Source of the DNA: Bacteroidota bacterium
Lineage (GTDB): Bacteria > Bacteroidota > Ignavibacteria > Tepidaquicellales > Tepidaquicellaceae
Assembly (NCBI GenBank): GCA_021286895.1
Contig: JAJTBN010000003.1
Coordinates: forward strand, 1-41,438
Direction of reading: 5' to 3'
Length of the DNA stretch: 41,438 bases
Position numbers and translations under genes: made by a program
Shown: piece by piece, positions 17,841 to 26,552 of the stretch
Layout: each line of letters opens with the position of its first letter
Position numbering within the stretch: position 1 is the stretch's first letter
The notes under the pieces: generated by a model
Told to the model about the DNA's origin: nothing
Database searches by the model: none
The model's input: the letters and a program-made list of their open reading frames with translations, nothing else

Positions 17841-20800
17841 AAAAAATTTTTATTGTTCTATTATTATTTTTATTGGTATGTTCTGTACGTTCACAGAATT
17901 ACAACTGGATTACTCCGAACACTACATACCTCAAGATGTATGTTATTAATAACGGCATACACAGGATAGAAAAAGCCGACTTTACCAATGCCGGAATATC
18001 AGTTACAGGCCTTGACCCGAGAACTGTGAAAGTTTATTACAAAGGGAACCAGGTGCCGATATATTTCTACGGTGAAGGTGACGGTACTTTCGACGACGGC
18101 GATTATTTTGATTTTTACGGAACCCGGAATTACGGAGGGCTGACGAACACATACGATGAAGCCGGGAATGTAGCATACACAACTAATGAATATTATAACC
18201 CGTATTCCGATACTTCAGTTTACTGGATTGGATGGGGCGGCGCGAACGGTTTAAGGTTTGCGGATTATTCGAACGCTTCCTCGGTTCCTTATTCGCTGGA
18301 TTATTACAACGCAACACTTCATTTTGAAAATGATCAAGTATATAATCTTGGTCAAAACATTAATTCAAACGATTATTTCAATTTTCTTAATGACAAATAT
18401 AAAGGCGAAGGCTGGTTTTGGGCGGCTATGGCTTTTAATAATCAAATGGCAAGTTCATTCAACATAAGCAATCTTTCAAATACTGTGCAACAGTGCAAAT
18501 TTAGATTCTATGCCTATCCGTATAATCAGAATACTGCTATTACAAACGAACATCGGTTTGTCGTGAAGATAAACGCAACACAATTTGACACTTTAAGATT
18601 CGATGATTTTGCCAGACAGGATACAACTATATATTTTCAGAGTTCGATACTTAATGCGGGTGCGAATACATCCATGATAAAATATATGCCTATTAATTCT
18701 GGCGGAATTACTCTGTACACTTTTTTTGATTTTTATGAAATTACTACATCCAGGCGATTTCAATTCGATAGCAGCTATCTTGGCTTTACCAGTGAACTTA
18801 CTTCAGCTTCACCTTCATTGTTTTGGGTAAAAGGAGCGGTGTCATCTAATCCGATTTCTATATATGATACAAAAAACGGTTACCGAATAACGAATTATTC
18901 GTTTTCAAATGACACGCTTTACTTTACAGGCCCGACAAACGGAACATTCGAAATATATAATAAATATATAACGAGAAAGCCTTTCAGGGTTAAACAAAAA
19001 CAGGTGCCAAATCTTGTAACCAATTCGACGGGTGCGGATTATATCCTCGTATACAATAAAGTGTTTGAGACACAAGCAGAACAATTAAGGGCCTATAGAA
19101 ATTCTCACGACGGGTTCAGATCAATTAAAGCCGAAATAGAAGATATTTATGATATTTTCAATTATGGCATGGAAGATCCTATCGCCGTCAGGTATTTTGT
19201 AAAGAACGCGTTTGAAAATTGGGCAGTTCCAAAACCGGGATATTTGTGTTTGTTCGGGAGGGGGTCGACTGACCCTAAAAGACTTCAATCAAATTCAGTT
19301 TTATCCCAGAATTTCGTTCCTGTTTTCGGTAATCCGGTTACTGACGGGTATTTTGCGAATTTCAGCATGGCGACTCAGTACTATAAACACCAGATAGCGG
19401 TCGGACGGCTTCCCGTTGTATCAACGCAGGAGGCTCAGGATGTAGTGAATAAAATCATTGCGTATGAAAATCTGGGATTGCCTTCATGGATTAAAAAATC
19501 TGTGTTTATTGCCGGCGGTTATGATATGAATGAGCAGCAAAATTTCGCCTATCAATCCAATGTTCTGATAAATAATTATATTTCAACGCCTCCTTTCAGC
19601 GCCAGTCCGACCAGAATTTTTCTGGGTGATTCTACGGGAATGGTCACTTATAACTATCCTGACTCGGCTATAAAATCAATAAATAAAGGCGCGCTGGTCG
19701 TAAATTATATGGCGCACGCGCCGGACGGATACTGGCTTAATCTTTTCGATGATCCTGCGATTTTGTCAAATCAGAACAGATATCCGCTCGTGATTAGCCA
19801 GACATGCTTCACGGGAAAACATGCGGAGGCGAACCTGAGAGGATATACAGAAAAGTTCATTGTAAACGCGAACAAAGGCTCAATCGGATTTATAGGCACT
19901 ACCGGCTGGAGTTTTAATGGGACAGGAAACATGTATAATGATATCATTCTCGCAAGTTTTACACATGATACGATAAGAAGAATCGGCGACATATTAAAAA
20001 AATCTTCCGGTATGCTGGATTCCAACGATTTCTATAACAGAAATACAGTTAACTGTTACGATATAATGGGGGATCCGGCAACAAAACTGCTCTGGCCGAG
20101 ACACCCGGAGTTTGACGTGCTTAACAACGATTATTATATCTCCGATTATAATCCGCAGTTCAAAAAGAATATTGCTTTTAAAGTCTATCCCCAGAATCTT
20201 GGAACCTATGTTGATTCATGTAAAATAAGATTTCAGGTACTTAAAAGAAATATCGCGTATAAAACAAAAGATACAATTATTCGCTCATTCGGAAATATTG
20301 ATACTTTGTGCTATTATCTGTCTTTCGATACAGCAGGTGATTATTCTCTTAAAATTATCGTTGATCCGGATAACTGGTATCCCACCGACAGTAAATCGAA
20401 CAATACGCTCGTCGTGCCCGTAACAGTTAAGAATTTTTCTTTTATGCCTCTTAAACCCGAGAACAATCAGGCGGTGTATAAAGATACTGTCGAAATCACA
20501 GGCATCAATCCTAATGTTGACACTAGAAGAAACACCATTAAACTGCTACTCCAGTTTGATACTTCCGCGGCATTCGGCTCCTCTGCGGTTCAGAATTACC
20601 AGATACAAAACATGACAGGCGTGAGAACAAAGATTAAAGTCCGGCTGCCATATCTTGACAGCACGGTTGTTTATTACTGGAGACTGAATTCTATTCTAAA
20701 TAACACAGATACCCTCGGCTGGTCGGATACGAGGTCTTTTACTTATCACGGGTCTTTTGCCAGAAACGATTCGCTTATTTTGATAAGCAGGTATAAACCG

Positions 20801-22645
20801 GGGCAGTTCTATCCGGATGAGCTGACAGGGCTTTCCTCGTCGCAGATCGGGGTTGTCATTTCGAGCTATACAGGAGGTATTATCGCGAGTTCGTTCAGCG
20901 GGAATATGACGAATCCGACCTATATGATGCTGAACAAAAATTATTATTCCTTTATTGATCCAAGTTTTCTGAGCGGGCTTATTGTAGCCAAAATGTCGAA
21001 GATCACAGGCTCGGTCCTTGATATTAAACACTTTTTCTTTACGGCTTCAACATCCAGCGATTCACTTGCGAATTTTCTTAGTACGTTTGATACAACGCAT
21101 ATATTATCACTTGTGAAAGAACCTCCGATCGGAACATCCTATTCTCTGAATTCTTCGGCGAAGGCGCTCCTGAGACTAATGGGAAGCGTATACGCAGACT
21201 CTGTTAACGTTGCTGACTGGATGAGATGGAGCTTTGTCAGTTATATAAGGATACCTAATCCGATAAAATCGGAAGCTTACAAGATTACTTTTTCGCCCTG
21301 GGATGCCGCTAATTCATCAATGAACGTTTCATTCCTGAATCCCAGTGGAACGGCTTCTCTAATTTTCGGCCCTTCACAAACCTGGCAAAACTTTAACTGG
21401 CTGCAGAACGTCTACACGGGCTCAAGCGTAAAGTTTGATGTGGTAGGTATTGATGCCAATAATACGGAAACAACACTTCTTACCGGTTTGACATCCAATA
21501 ACTTCGTTGATATTCATACTATAAACGCTTTGCAGTATCCGCATCTGAAACTTGTCGCGAATGAATTGGTCGATACACTTGAGGGAACGCAGTCTCCCGT
21601 CATAACGGGCGTTTCTCTGAATTACATCGGCCCGCCTGAAATCGCGCTTGATAATAATTCGATTTTTAAATCGGACTCCGTCGTAACCATGGGCGACAGC
21701 GTTGGCATCGCGGGGTATTACTACAATATCGGCTACGTTCCGCTTAACAGGCATATAAGAAGTTTCTACGCGCTCGACGGCGCAGGGAATAAAGTCATTC
21801 TCAGAACTGATACTGTAAATACACCGCTCAAAGTCGACAGCTCGATGTACGTTAAAGCGAGTTTCAAAGTGAACGGCTTGCCTATCTATAAGAAATACCT
21901 TAATCAGATTGCCGTCGTTCTTGAAATTATTCCCGTAAATCAGAACGACCTTTATGCGTTCAATAATGCCGTTATCTCTACTTTCTACGTCAAAGGCTCT
22001 CTTGCCGATTTCCAGACAGAGGTTTACTCTGACGGCACAAGGCTTTACGGCAATGACTACGTTAGAGCAAATCCCGACCTTATAATCAAACTATCGGGAA
22101 AATCCATAGAAGAACTTATTAATACCGATACTTCGCTGTTCAGAATTATGCTGAACGGAAATTTTATCTCTCTCAACGGGACTTCAAAAACGAATAAAGA
22201 CGTGAACGTCGTGAAAGATATGGAGAATGGGAATTTCATCGTCCGCTTCTCACCGAAACTTCAGAACGGTATCAATTACCTGAACCTGATTTCTAATAAG
22301 GGCGAAACTTATGATACTCTGAAGTTCGCGCTTAACGTGACGTCGGAAGTATCATTCCTAAAAGTATACAACTTTCCCAACCCAATGAAAGACAACACAA
22401 CCTTCACTTTCGAAATAACCGGCGCAGATCTCCCCGGAGATTACAGGATAAAAATCTACAGCGTCGCCGGAAGAGTGATTAAGGAAATCGATGCTCCCGG
22501 AAGAGTGGGGTTGAACAATATATACTGGGACGGCCGAGATGCGGACGGAGATTATATCGCCAACGGCGTTTACTTCTATCGCCTGCTTCTAAAGAACGAT
22601 TCCGAAATACACTCCGATGTCAGGAAACTCGTTGTCCTAAAATAA
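17837..22645 (+). CDS. Giant C25 (gingipain-family) PorU-like protein with ILEI-like domain and C-terminal sorting domain, copy 2
   Basis: This 1,602-residue paralogue is collinear with copy 1 over its whole length and overlaps it by 4 bp. It has a signal peptide, the same N-terminal domain (YVINNGIHRIEKADFTNAGI), and the C25 domain with candidate His627 in NYMAHAPDGYW and Cys657 in ISQTCFTGKH. The CARDB-like and Fn3-like modules, the ILEI-like segment (about 1047-1140) and the C-terminal sorting domain (FPNPMKDN, WDGRDADGDYIANGVYFYRL) are also in order. The Gly before the catalytic His is Ala here and the following Gly is Pro, so activity may differ from copy 1. The first ~1.5 kb is visibly more AT-rich than the rest. 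A tandem gene duplication followed by divergence is the simplest origin. It is the last gene of the operon, followed by a strong hairpin terminator. Confidence 0.85.
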   Translation: MKKIFIVLLLFLLVCSVRSQNYNWITPNTTYLKMYVINNGIHRIEKADFTNAGISVTGLDPRTVKVYYKGNQVPIYFYGEGDGTFDDGDYFDFYGTRNYGGLTNTYDEAGNVAYTTNEYYNPYSDTSVYWIGWGGANGLRFADYSNASSVPYSLDYYNATLHFENDQVYNLGQNINSNDYFNFLNDKYKGEGWFWAAMAFNNQMASSFNISNLSNTVQQCKFRFYAYPYNQNTAITNEHRFVVKINATQFDTLRFDDFARQDTTIYFQSSILNAGANTSMIKYMPINSGGITLYTFFDFYEITTSRRFQFDSSYLGFTSELTSASPSLFWVKGAVSSNPISIYDTKNGYRITNYSFSNDTLYFTGPTNGTFEIYNKYITRKPFRVKQKQVPNLVTNSTGADYILVYNKVFETQAEQLRAYRNSHDGFRSIKAEIEDIYDIFNYGMEDPIAVRYFVKNAFENWAVPKPGYLCLFGRGSTDPKRLQSNSVLSQNFVPVFGNPVTDGYFANFSMATQYYKHQIAVGRLPVVSTQEAQDVVNKIIAYENLGLPSWIKKSVFIAGGYDMNEQQNFAYQSNVLINNYISTPPFSASPTRIFLGDSTGMVTYNYPDSAIKSINKGALVVNYMAHAPDGYWLNLFDDPAILSNQNRYPLVISQTCFTGKHAEANLRGYTEKFIVNANKGSIGFIGTTGWSFNGTGNMYNDIILASFTHDTIRRIGDILKKSSGMLDSNDFYNRNTVNCYDIMGDPATKLLWPRHPEFDVLNNDYYISDYNPQFKKNIAFKVYPQNLGTYVDSCKIRFQVLKRNIAYKTKDTIIRSFGNIDTLCYYLSFDTAGDYSLKIIVDPDNWYPTDSKSNNTLVVPVTVKNFSFMPLKPENNQAVYKDTVEITGINPNVDTRRNTIKLLLQFDTSAAFGSSAVQNYQIQNMTGVRTKIKVRLPYLDSTVVYYWRLNSILNNTDTLGWSDTRSFTYHGSFARNDSLILISRYKPGQFYPDELTGLSSSQIGVVISSYTGGIIASSFSGNMTNPTYMMLNKNYYSFIDPSFLSGLIVAKMSKITGSVLDIKHFFFTASTSSDSLANFLSTFDTTHILSLVKEPPIGTSYSLNSSAKALLRLMGSVYADSVNVADWMRWSFVSYIRIPNPIKSEAYKITFSPWDAANSSMNVSFLNPSGTASLIFGPSQTWQNFNWLQNVYTGSSVKFDVVGIDANNTETTLLTGLTSNNFVDIHTINALQYPHLKLVANELVDTLEGTQSPVITGVSLNYIGPPEIALDNNSIFKSDSVVTMGDSVGIAGYYYNIGYVPLNRHIRSFYALDGAGNKVILRTDTVNTPLKVDSSMYVKASFKVNGLPIYKKYLNQIAVVLEIIPVNQNDLYAFNNAVISTFYVKGSLADFQTEVYSDGTRLYGNDYVRANPDLIIKLSGKSIEELINTDTSLFRIMLNGNFISLNGTSKTNKDVNVVKDMENGNFIVRFSPKLQNGINYLNLISNKGETYDTLKFALNVTSEVSFLKVYNFPNPMKDNTTFTFEITGADLPGDYRIKIYSVAGRVIKEIDAPGRVGLNNIYWDGRDADGDYIANGVYFYRLLLKNDSEIHSDVRKLVVLK

Positions 22646-22660
22646 AAACTTTTTAAAATA

Positions 22661-22694
22661 CACTTGACATTATTGTTTGTCAGGTGTATTTTTG
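22661..22694 (+). terminator. Hairpin terminator of the glycan/C25 operon, overlapping the next promoter
   Basis: CACTTGACA (22661-22669) pairs with TGTCAGGTG (22678-22686), eight Watson-Crick pairs plus one T-G, around an 8-nt loop, and is followed by TATTTTTG. It lies 16 bp after the stop of the second C25 gene. Confidence 0.65.
22664..22692 (+). promoter_or_regulatory. Sigma-70-like promoter of the TetR-efflux operon
   Basis: A perfect -35 TTGACA (22664-22669) is separated by 17 bp from TATTTT (22687-22692), with the TetR-type operator just downstream, where transcription would begin. The -35 box is the left arm of the upstream operon's terminator hairpin. Confidence 0.6.
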
Positions 22695-22695
22695 T

Positions 22696-22713
22696 ATTAA
22701 CCAAACGGTTAAT
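22696..22713 (+). promoter_or_regulatory. Palindromic operator for the TetR-family regulator
   Basis: ATTAACC-AAAC-GGTTAAT is a perfect 7-bp inverted repeat covering the expected transcription start, 31 bp before the tetR-type ATG. Related half-sites follow (GGTTAAAC at 22720 and AGGTTTAA at 22732). Position and symmetry fit autorepression by the adjacent TetR protein; binding itself is inferred. Confidence 0.65.
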
Positions 22714-22743
22714 GTGTATGGTTAAACTATTAGGTTTAAGCAA

Positions 22744-23382
22744 ATGGACAACATAAAAGATTTGAATACAGACGAAAATCCGGATAAAAGTACGGAAAAA
22801 TTGATATTAAAAGCAGCGAAAGATGTTTTCCACAGAAAAGGTCTCGCGGGCGCCCGTATGCAGGAGATTGCCGATGAGGCCGGGCTTAATAAGGCTATGC
22901 TGCATTATTATTTTCGTACAAAGGATAAACTCTTCGAGGCGATTTTCAGCGAAGAGTGCTGCGGTTTCTTTGATAAACTTGCCGATTTGATAAATGTCGA
23001 CCTCCCCCTGCTGGAAAAGATTGAACACTTCGTGGAAAATTACACAGAACTTTTATTGAAAAATTCTTACATACCCGCGTTCATTATCAGCGAGATGCAC
23101 CACAACCCTGAAAAAATAAAACATATGTTTATCGACCGGATTTTTTCTGTGAAGTACAAATTTCTCGGCGATATTACCACGGCGGTTTCACTCGGACTTA
23201 TTAAACCGGTTGACCCGAGGCAATTAATCGTGAATATAATAGCGTTATGTATATTTCCAATCGCGGCAAGACCTATGCTGACCTTAATGCTGGAATTCAA
23301 CGATAAAGAGTATCTGGATTTTATCGAAACAAGAAAAAAAGAAGTAGCAAAGTTTATAATAAATTCAATTAAAATTAATTGA
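22744..23382 (+). CDS. TetR/AcrR-family transcriptional regulator (CecR-like position)
   Basis: This 212-residue protein has an N-terminal TetR helix-turn-helix domain: LILKAAKDVFHRKGLAGARM, IADEAGLNKAMLHYYFRTKD, KLFEAIF. The C-terminal ligand-binding and dimerisation domain is all-helical and diverged. It is the first gene of an exporter operon with 1-bp spacing to the TolC-like gene, and its promoter carries a perfect palindrome, so it probably represses its own operon until a ligand (drug, lipid or toxic metabolite) binds. The order regulator, MFP, ATPase, permease, permease parallels E. coli cecR-ybhGFSR, where CecR is also TetR-type. The ligand is unknown. Confidence 0.9.
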   Translation: MDNIKDLNTDENPDKSTEKLILKAAKDVFHRKGLAGARMQEIADEAGLNKAMLHYYFRTKDKLFEAIFSEECCGFFDKLADLINVDLPLLEKIEHFVENYTELLLKNSYIPAFIISEMHHNPEKIKHMFIDRIFSVKYKFLGDITTAVSLGLIKPVDPRQLIVNIIALCIFPIAARPMLTLMLEFNDKEYLDFIETRKKEVAKFIINSIKIN

Positions 23383-23383
23383 T

Positions 23384-24652
23384 ATGAGAAAGTTCTTATT
23401 GGTGGTCTTTCTCGCGGCTTTCGCCGGTCTCTACGCGCAGGATACTTTCATTACGCTTAAAGACTGCTATAAAACCGCGTATGAAAACTATCCGAATGCA
23501 AAACAGAGGGACTATTACAAATCGATAAACGACCTTAAACTGAAAAATCTTAACGTCAACTATCTTCCCCAGATTTCGTTCAAAGGGCAGGCGACATACC
23601 AGTCTGACGTTACGAAACTGAATATTTCGCTTCCTTTCTTCAAACCGGAAGAACTTAACAAGGACCAGTACAAACTGACGCTCGACGTAAAGCAACTTAT
23701 ATACGACGGCGGAAGCACTTCTTCGATGAAAGAAACGGAAAACAAGCAGGTGCTTATCGACAACCAGAAAGTTGAAGTTGAACTTTTCGGACTGAAGCAG
23801 AAAATTAATGACCTGTATTTTTCCGTTCTTCTTCTTCAGGAAAAGAAAAGGGTGAACGAAACGGTCAGAAAGGACCTTCTCGACAGAATTGCCGAAATGG
23901 AGTCGCGTATTAAGAACGAAACCGCGATTGCAAGCAGTTTGTACATGCTTCAGGCTCAGTTAATCCAGACCGATGAGGATATCCGCAGCATCGACCTCGA
24001 CAGGCAGTCGTCGCTTAAAATGCTCGGTGAACTTATAGGCGCCGCGATTCCCGAAGATGTGCCGCTCGCTAAACCTGAAACATCTCCGCCTGTTTATGAC
24101 AACGATTTCTCAAACCGCCCTGAGTACCGGCTTTTCTCGCTTCAGAAAGAGCAGTTAAATTCTTACTCGGATGTCGTCTCCACCCGAATCCTCCCGAAAC
24201 TTTCGGCGTTCGGCCAGGCGGGATACGGCAGACCCGGACTTAACATGCTGGATAACACTTTCCAGCCGTATTATATGGTCGGACTGACGCTGTCATGGAA
24301 TCCGGTTAACTGGAATTCGGATAACAACGAAAAACAGATATATACAGTGAACGGGAAAATAATAGATTCGCAAAAGGAAACGTTCGACAAGAACCTGAAA
24401 GTAAATCTGGAAAAATATAAATCGGAAATAAGCAAGTACGAAGACCTGATTAAAAAAGACGAGGAGTTGATATCGCTGCGCGAAAAGATTGTCGGCAGTG
24501 TTTATTCACAAATGCAGAACGGCACTGTTACGCCTACAATTTATCTCACTGAACTCAACAACAAAACGCAGTCTCAGATTCTTCTGGAAACCCACAGAAT
24601 ACAACTGCTTCAGGCAAAAATAAACTATCAAACGGCAAAAGGAGTATATTAA
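23384..24652 (+). CDS. TolC-family outer-membrane efflux protein
   Basis: This 422-residue exported protein has a signal peptide (MRKFLLVVFLAAFAGLYA) and the alternating helical and beta pattern of outer-membrane efflux proteins. Clues are LKDCYKTAYENYPNAKQRDY near the start of the first helical hairpin, LPQISFKGQATYQSD leading into a beta strand, LKQKINDLYFSVLLLQEKKR, and the second repeat with RPEYRLFSLQKEQL and LPKLSAFGQAGYGRPGLN. It would form the outer-membrane duct for the adjacent ABC-2 exporter. E. coli ybhGFSR lacks a local tolC, so the dedicated duct is a difference. Spacing is 1 bp on both sides. Confidence 0.88.
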   Translation: MRKFLLVVFLAAFAGLYAQDTFITLKDCYKTAYENYPNAKQRDYYKSINDLKLKNLNVNYLPQISFKGQATYQSDVTKLNISLPFFKPEELNKDQYKLTLDVKQLIYDGGSTSSMKETENKQVLIDNQKVEVELFGLKQKINDLYFSVLLLQEKKRVNETVRKDLLDRIAEMESRIKNETAIASSLYMLQAQLIQTDEDIRSIDLDRQSSLKMLGELIGAAIPEDVPLAKPETSPPVYDNDFSNRPEYRLFSLQKEQLNSYSDVVSTRILPKLSAFGQAGYGRPGLNMLDNTFQPYYMVGLTLSWNPVNWNSDNNEKQIYTVNGKIIDSQKETFDKNLKVNLEKYKSEISKYEDLIKKDEELISLREKIVGSVYSQMQNGTVTPTIYLTELNNKTQSQILLETHRIQLLQAKINYQTAKGVY

Positions 24653-24653
24653 T

Positions 24654-25547
24654 ATGTATAAAAAATTATTCATCGCAATTACGGTGTTCGCCGCGGCTCT
24701 TGCCGTAAGCGGATGCTCGAAGAACGACAAACGCTCAGACGCGTTCGGAAACTTTGAAGCGGTAGAGACGATTGTGTCTTCCGAATCAAGCGGCAAACTT
24801 GTAGAGTTCAATGTCGAGGAAGGCAGCATTCTCGACGCGAATTATGTCGCGGGTTATATCGACACCGTGCAATTGAACCTGAAGAAGAAACAACTGGAAG
24901 CGACAAAAAACCTGACGCGCACTAAATTCAAAAACGTAAGTTCGCAGATAGCTGTCTATCAGGAACAGAAAAGAGTCGCGTTAAAAGAACGAGACAGAAT
25001 TGAGCGTTTGCTGAAAGATAACGCTGCCACAGGCAAGCAGCTCGACGATATAAACGGCAATATCGACGTTATAAACAAACAGATTGCCGCGGTTGAAACA
25101 CAGAACAACACGACAAATGAGGAACTGAAAAACTACGACGTTCAGATAAAACAGATTGAAGACCAGCTTGGGAAAAGTTCGATTATTAATCCGGTTAAAG
25201 GCACCGTAATCATGAAATACGTTGAACCTAACGAGGTCGTTTCCTTCGGCAAACCGCTTTATAAAATTGCCGACCTCAGCGTAATGGAACTCAGAGTCTA
25301 CGTCAGCGGAACGCAGCTACCCGAAATAAAAATAGGACAGAATGTTAAAGTGCTTATCGATAACGGCAAAGACGGATTCACGAACATGGAAGGCGAAATC
25401 AGCTGGATTTCATCAAAAGCGGAATTTACACCCAAAATAATTCAGACAAAGGAAGAGCGCGTCAATCTTGTATACGCCGTGAAGGTGCGGGTTAAGAACG
25501 ACGGCGCGATAAAAATCGGCATGCCGGGAGAAGTAGTGTTTAAATAA
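24654..25547 (+). CDS. HlyD/YbhG-like periplasmic adaptor lipoprotein
   Basis: This 297-residue protein has a lipoprotein signal peptide ending in LAVSGC (Cys21), so it should be anchored in the inner membrane facing the periplasm. Two half-lipoyl motifs flank a long helical hairpin: GNFEAVETIVSSESSGKLVE at the N side and SSIINPVKGTVIMKYVEPNE at the C side. The hairpin runs at about residues 80-175, rich in Lys, Glu and Gln. A beta-barrel domain follows (LRVYVSGTQLPEIKIGQNVK). It would link the ABC-2 permeases to the TolC-like duct. It is slightly shorter than E. coli YbhG. Confidence 0.9.
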   Translation: MYKKLFIAITVFAAALAVSGCSKNDKRSDAFGNFEAVETIVSSESSGKLVEFNVEEGSILDANYVAGYIDTVQLNLKKKQLEATKNLTRTKFKNVSSQIAVYQEQKRVALKERDRIERLLKDNAATGKQLDDINGNIDVINKQIAAVETQNNTTNEELKNYDVQIKQIEDQLGKSSIINPVKGTVIMKYVEPNEVVSFGKPLYKIADLSVMELRVYVSGTQLPEIKIGQNVKVLIDNGKDGFTNMEGEISWISSKAEFTPKIIQTKEERVNLVYAVKVRVKNDGAIKIGMPGEVVFK

Positions 25548-25571
25548 AACGGAATACGCACCTATTTTGTC

Positions 25572-25597
25572 ATTCCCCGCATGATTTTAGCGGGAAT
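25572..25597. repeat. Short palindromic intergenic element
   Basis: ATTCCCCGC (25572-25580) and GCGGGAAT (25590-25597) form a hairpin with one bulged C and a 9-nt loop. It lies in the 89-bp gap between the adaptor and ABC genes and resembles the ATTCCCGC...GCGGGAAT units scattered through many bacterial intergenic regions. There is no T run, so it is probably a repeat rather than a terminator, inside an otherwise tightly packed operon. Confidence 0.5.
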
Positions 25598-25636
25598 CAA
25601 AAACAAATAAAAGAATAAAGAGTAATAATTTTAAAA

Positions 25637-26551
25637 ATGGAATACGCAGTAGAAGTAAAAAGCGTCACCAAATCCTTCGGCGAAACAAAAGCCGTAGACG
25701 ATGTATCATTCAGCGTCGAAAAAGGCGAACTGTTCGGATTTATAGGTCCTGACGGAGCGGGGAAGACAACACTGTTCAGAATGCTTACGACACTTCTCCT
25801 TCCCGATAGCGGAAGCGCCGTTGTTGACGGATTTGACATAGTAAAGGATTACAAGAAAATACGCGGCGCAGTAGGTTACATGCCCGGCAGGTTTTCACTG
25901 TATCAGGATTTAAGCGTCGAGGAAAACCTTAAATTCTTCGCGCGGGTGTTCGGCACGACGATAGAAGAAAACTATGACCTCATAAAGGATATTTACGTAA
26001 TGCTCGAGCCCTTTAATAAAAGAAGGGCGGGACAGTTGTCAGGCGGCATGAAACAAAAACTCGCGCTTTCGTGCGCGCTGATTCACAGGCCTGACGTGCT
26101 TTTCCTCGACGAGCCTACAACGGGAGTCGACCCGGTTTCGCGCAACGAATTCTGGGATATGCTCGGCAAACTGAAATCCGAAGGAATTACAATCGTCGTC
26201 TCCACGCCTTACATGGACGAAGCCTCCAAATGCGACAGGATTGCGCTCATGCAGAAGGGAAAGATACTCGACATCGGTTTTCTCAGGGATATAGTCGGCA
26301 AGTACGACAGAGAACTTTACGCCATGAAATCGTCGAACATGCACAGACTGATTCTTGACCTCCGCGCGGAGGAAAATACGGATACTGTTTTCTCATTCGG
26401 GGATTTTCTCCATTACACCGATAAACGCGGAGTCATCGATAAGGTACAAATGAAAAATGAAATGGTTTTAAAAGGCCATGCGGATTTCTCGGTTAACGAA
26501 ATCAGTCCGGGAATAGAAGACAGTTTTATGTCATTAATGAACGGAAAATAA
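25637..26551 (+). CDS. ABC exporter ATPase, YbhF N-terminal-half-like
   Basis: This 304-residue nucleotide-binding subunit has Walker A GPDGAGKTT, Q-loop region YMPGRFSLYQDL, canonical signature LSGGMKQKLAL and Walker B VLFLDEPTTGVDP with the catalytic Glu. The switch His is absent: the H-loop reads VSTPYMDEA, with Pro191 where His is usual. That substitution is typical of the first ATPase domain of YbhF/YhiH-type proteins. A ~70-residue C-terminal extension follows the ATPase core. In E. coli YbhF both domains lie in one polypeptide; here they are separate genes with a 1-bp gap. It should energise the YbhSR-like permeases as a heterodimer with the next gene's product. Confidence 0.92.
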   Translation: MEYAVEVKSVTKSFGETKAVDDVSFSVEKGELFGFIGPDGAGKTTLFRMLTTLLLPDSGSAVVDGFDIVKDYKKIRGAVGYMPGRFSLYQDLSVEENLKFFARVFGTTIEENYDLIKDIYVMLEPFNKRRAGQLSGGMKQKLALSCALIHRPDVLFLDEPTTGVDPVSRNEFWDMLGKLKSEGITIVVSTPYMDEASKCDRIALMQKGKILDIGFLRDIVGKYDRELYAMKSSNMHRLILDLRAEENTDTVFSFGDFLHYTDKRGVIDKVQMKNEMVLKGHADFSVNEISPGIEDSFMSLMNGK

Positions 26552-26552
26552 A

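Noticed and set aside
17837-19300. AT-rich first part of the second C25 copy considered as a recombined or foreign segment.
   Set aside because: The frame and domains continue without a break and match copy 1; base composition alone, judged by eye, is too weak.
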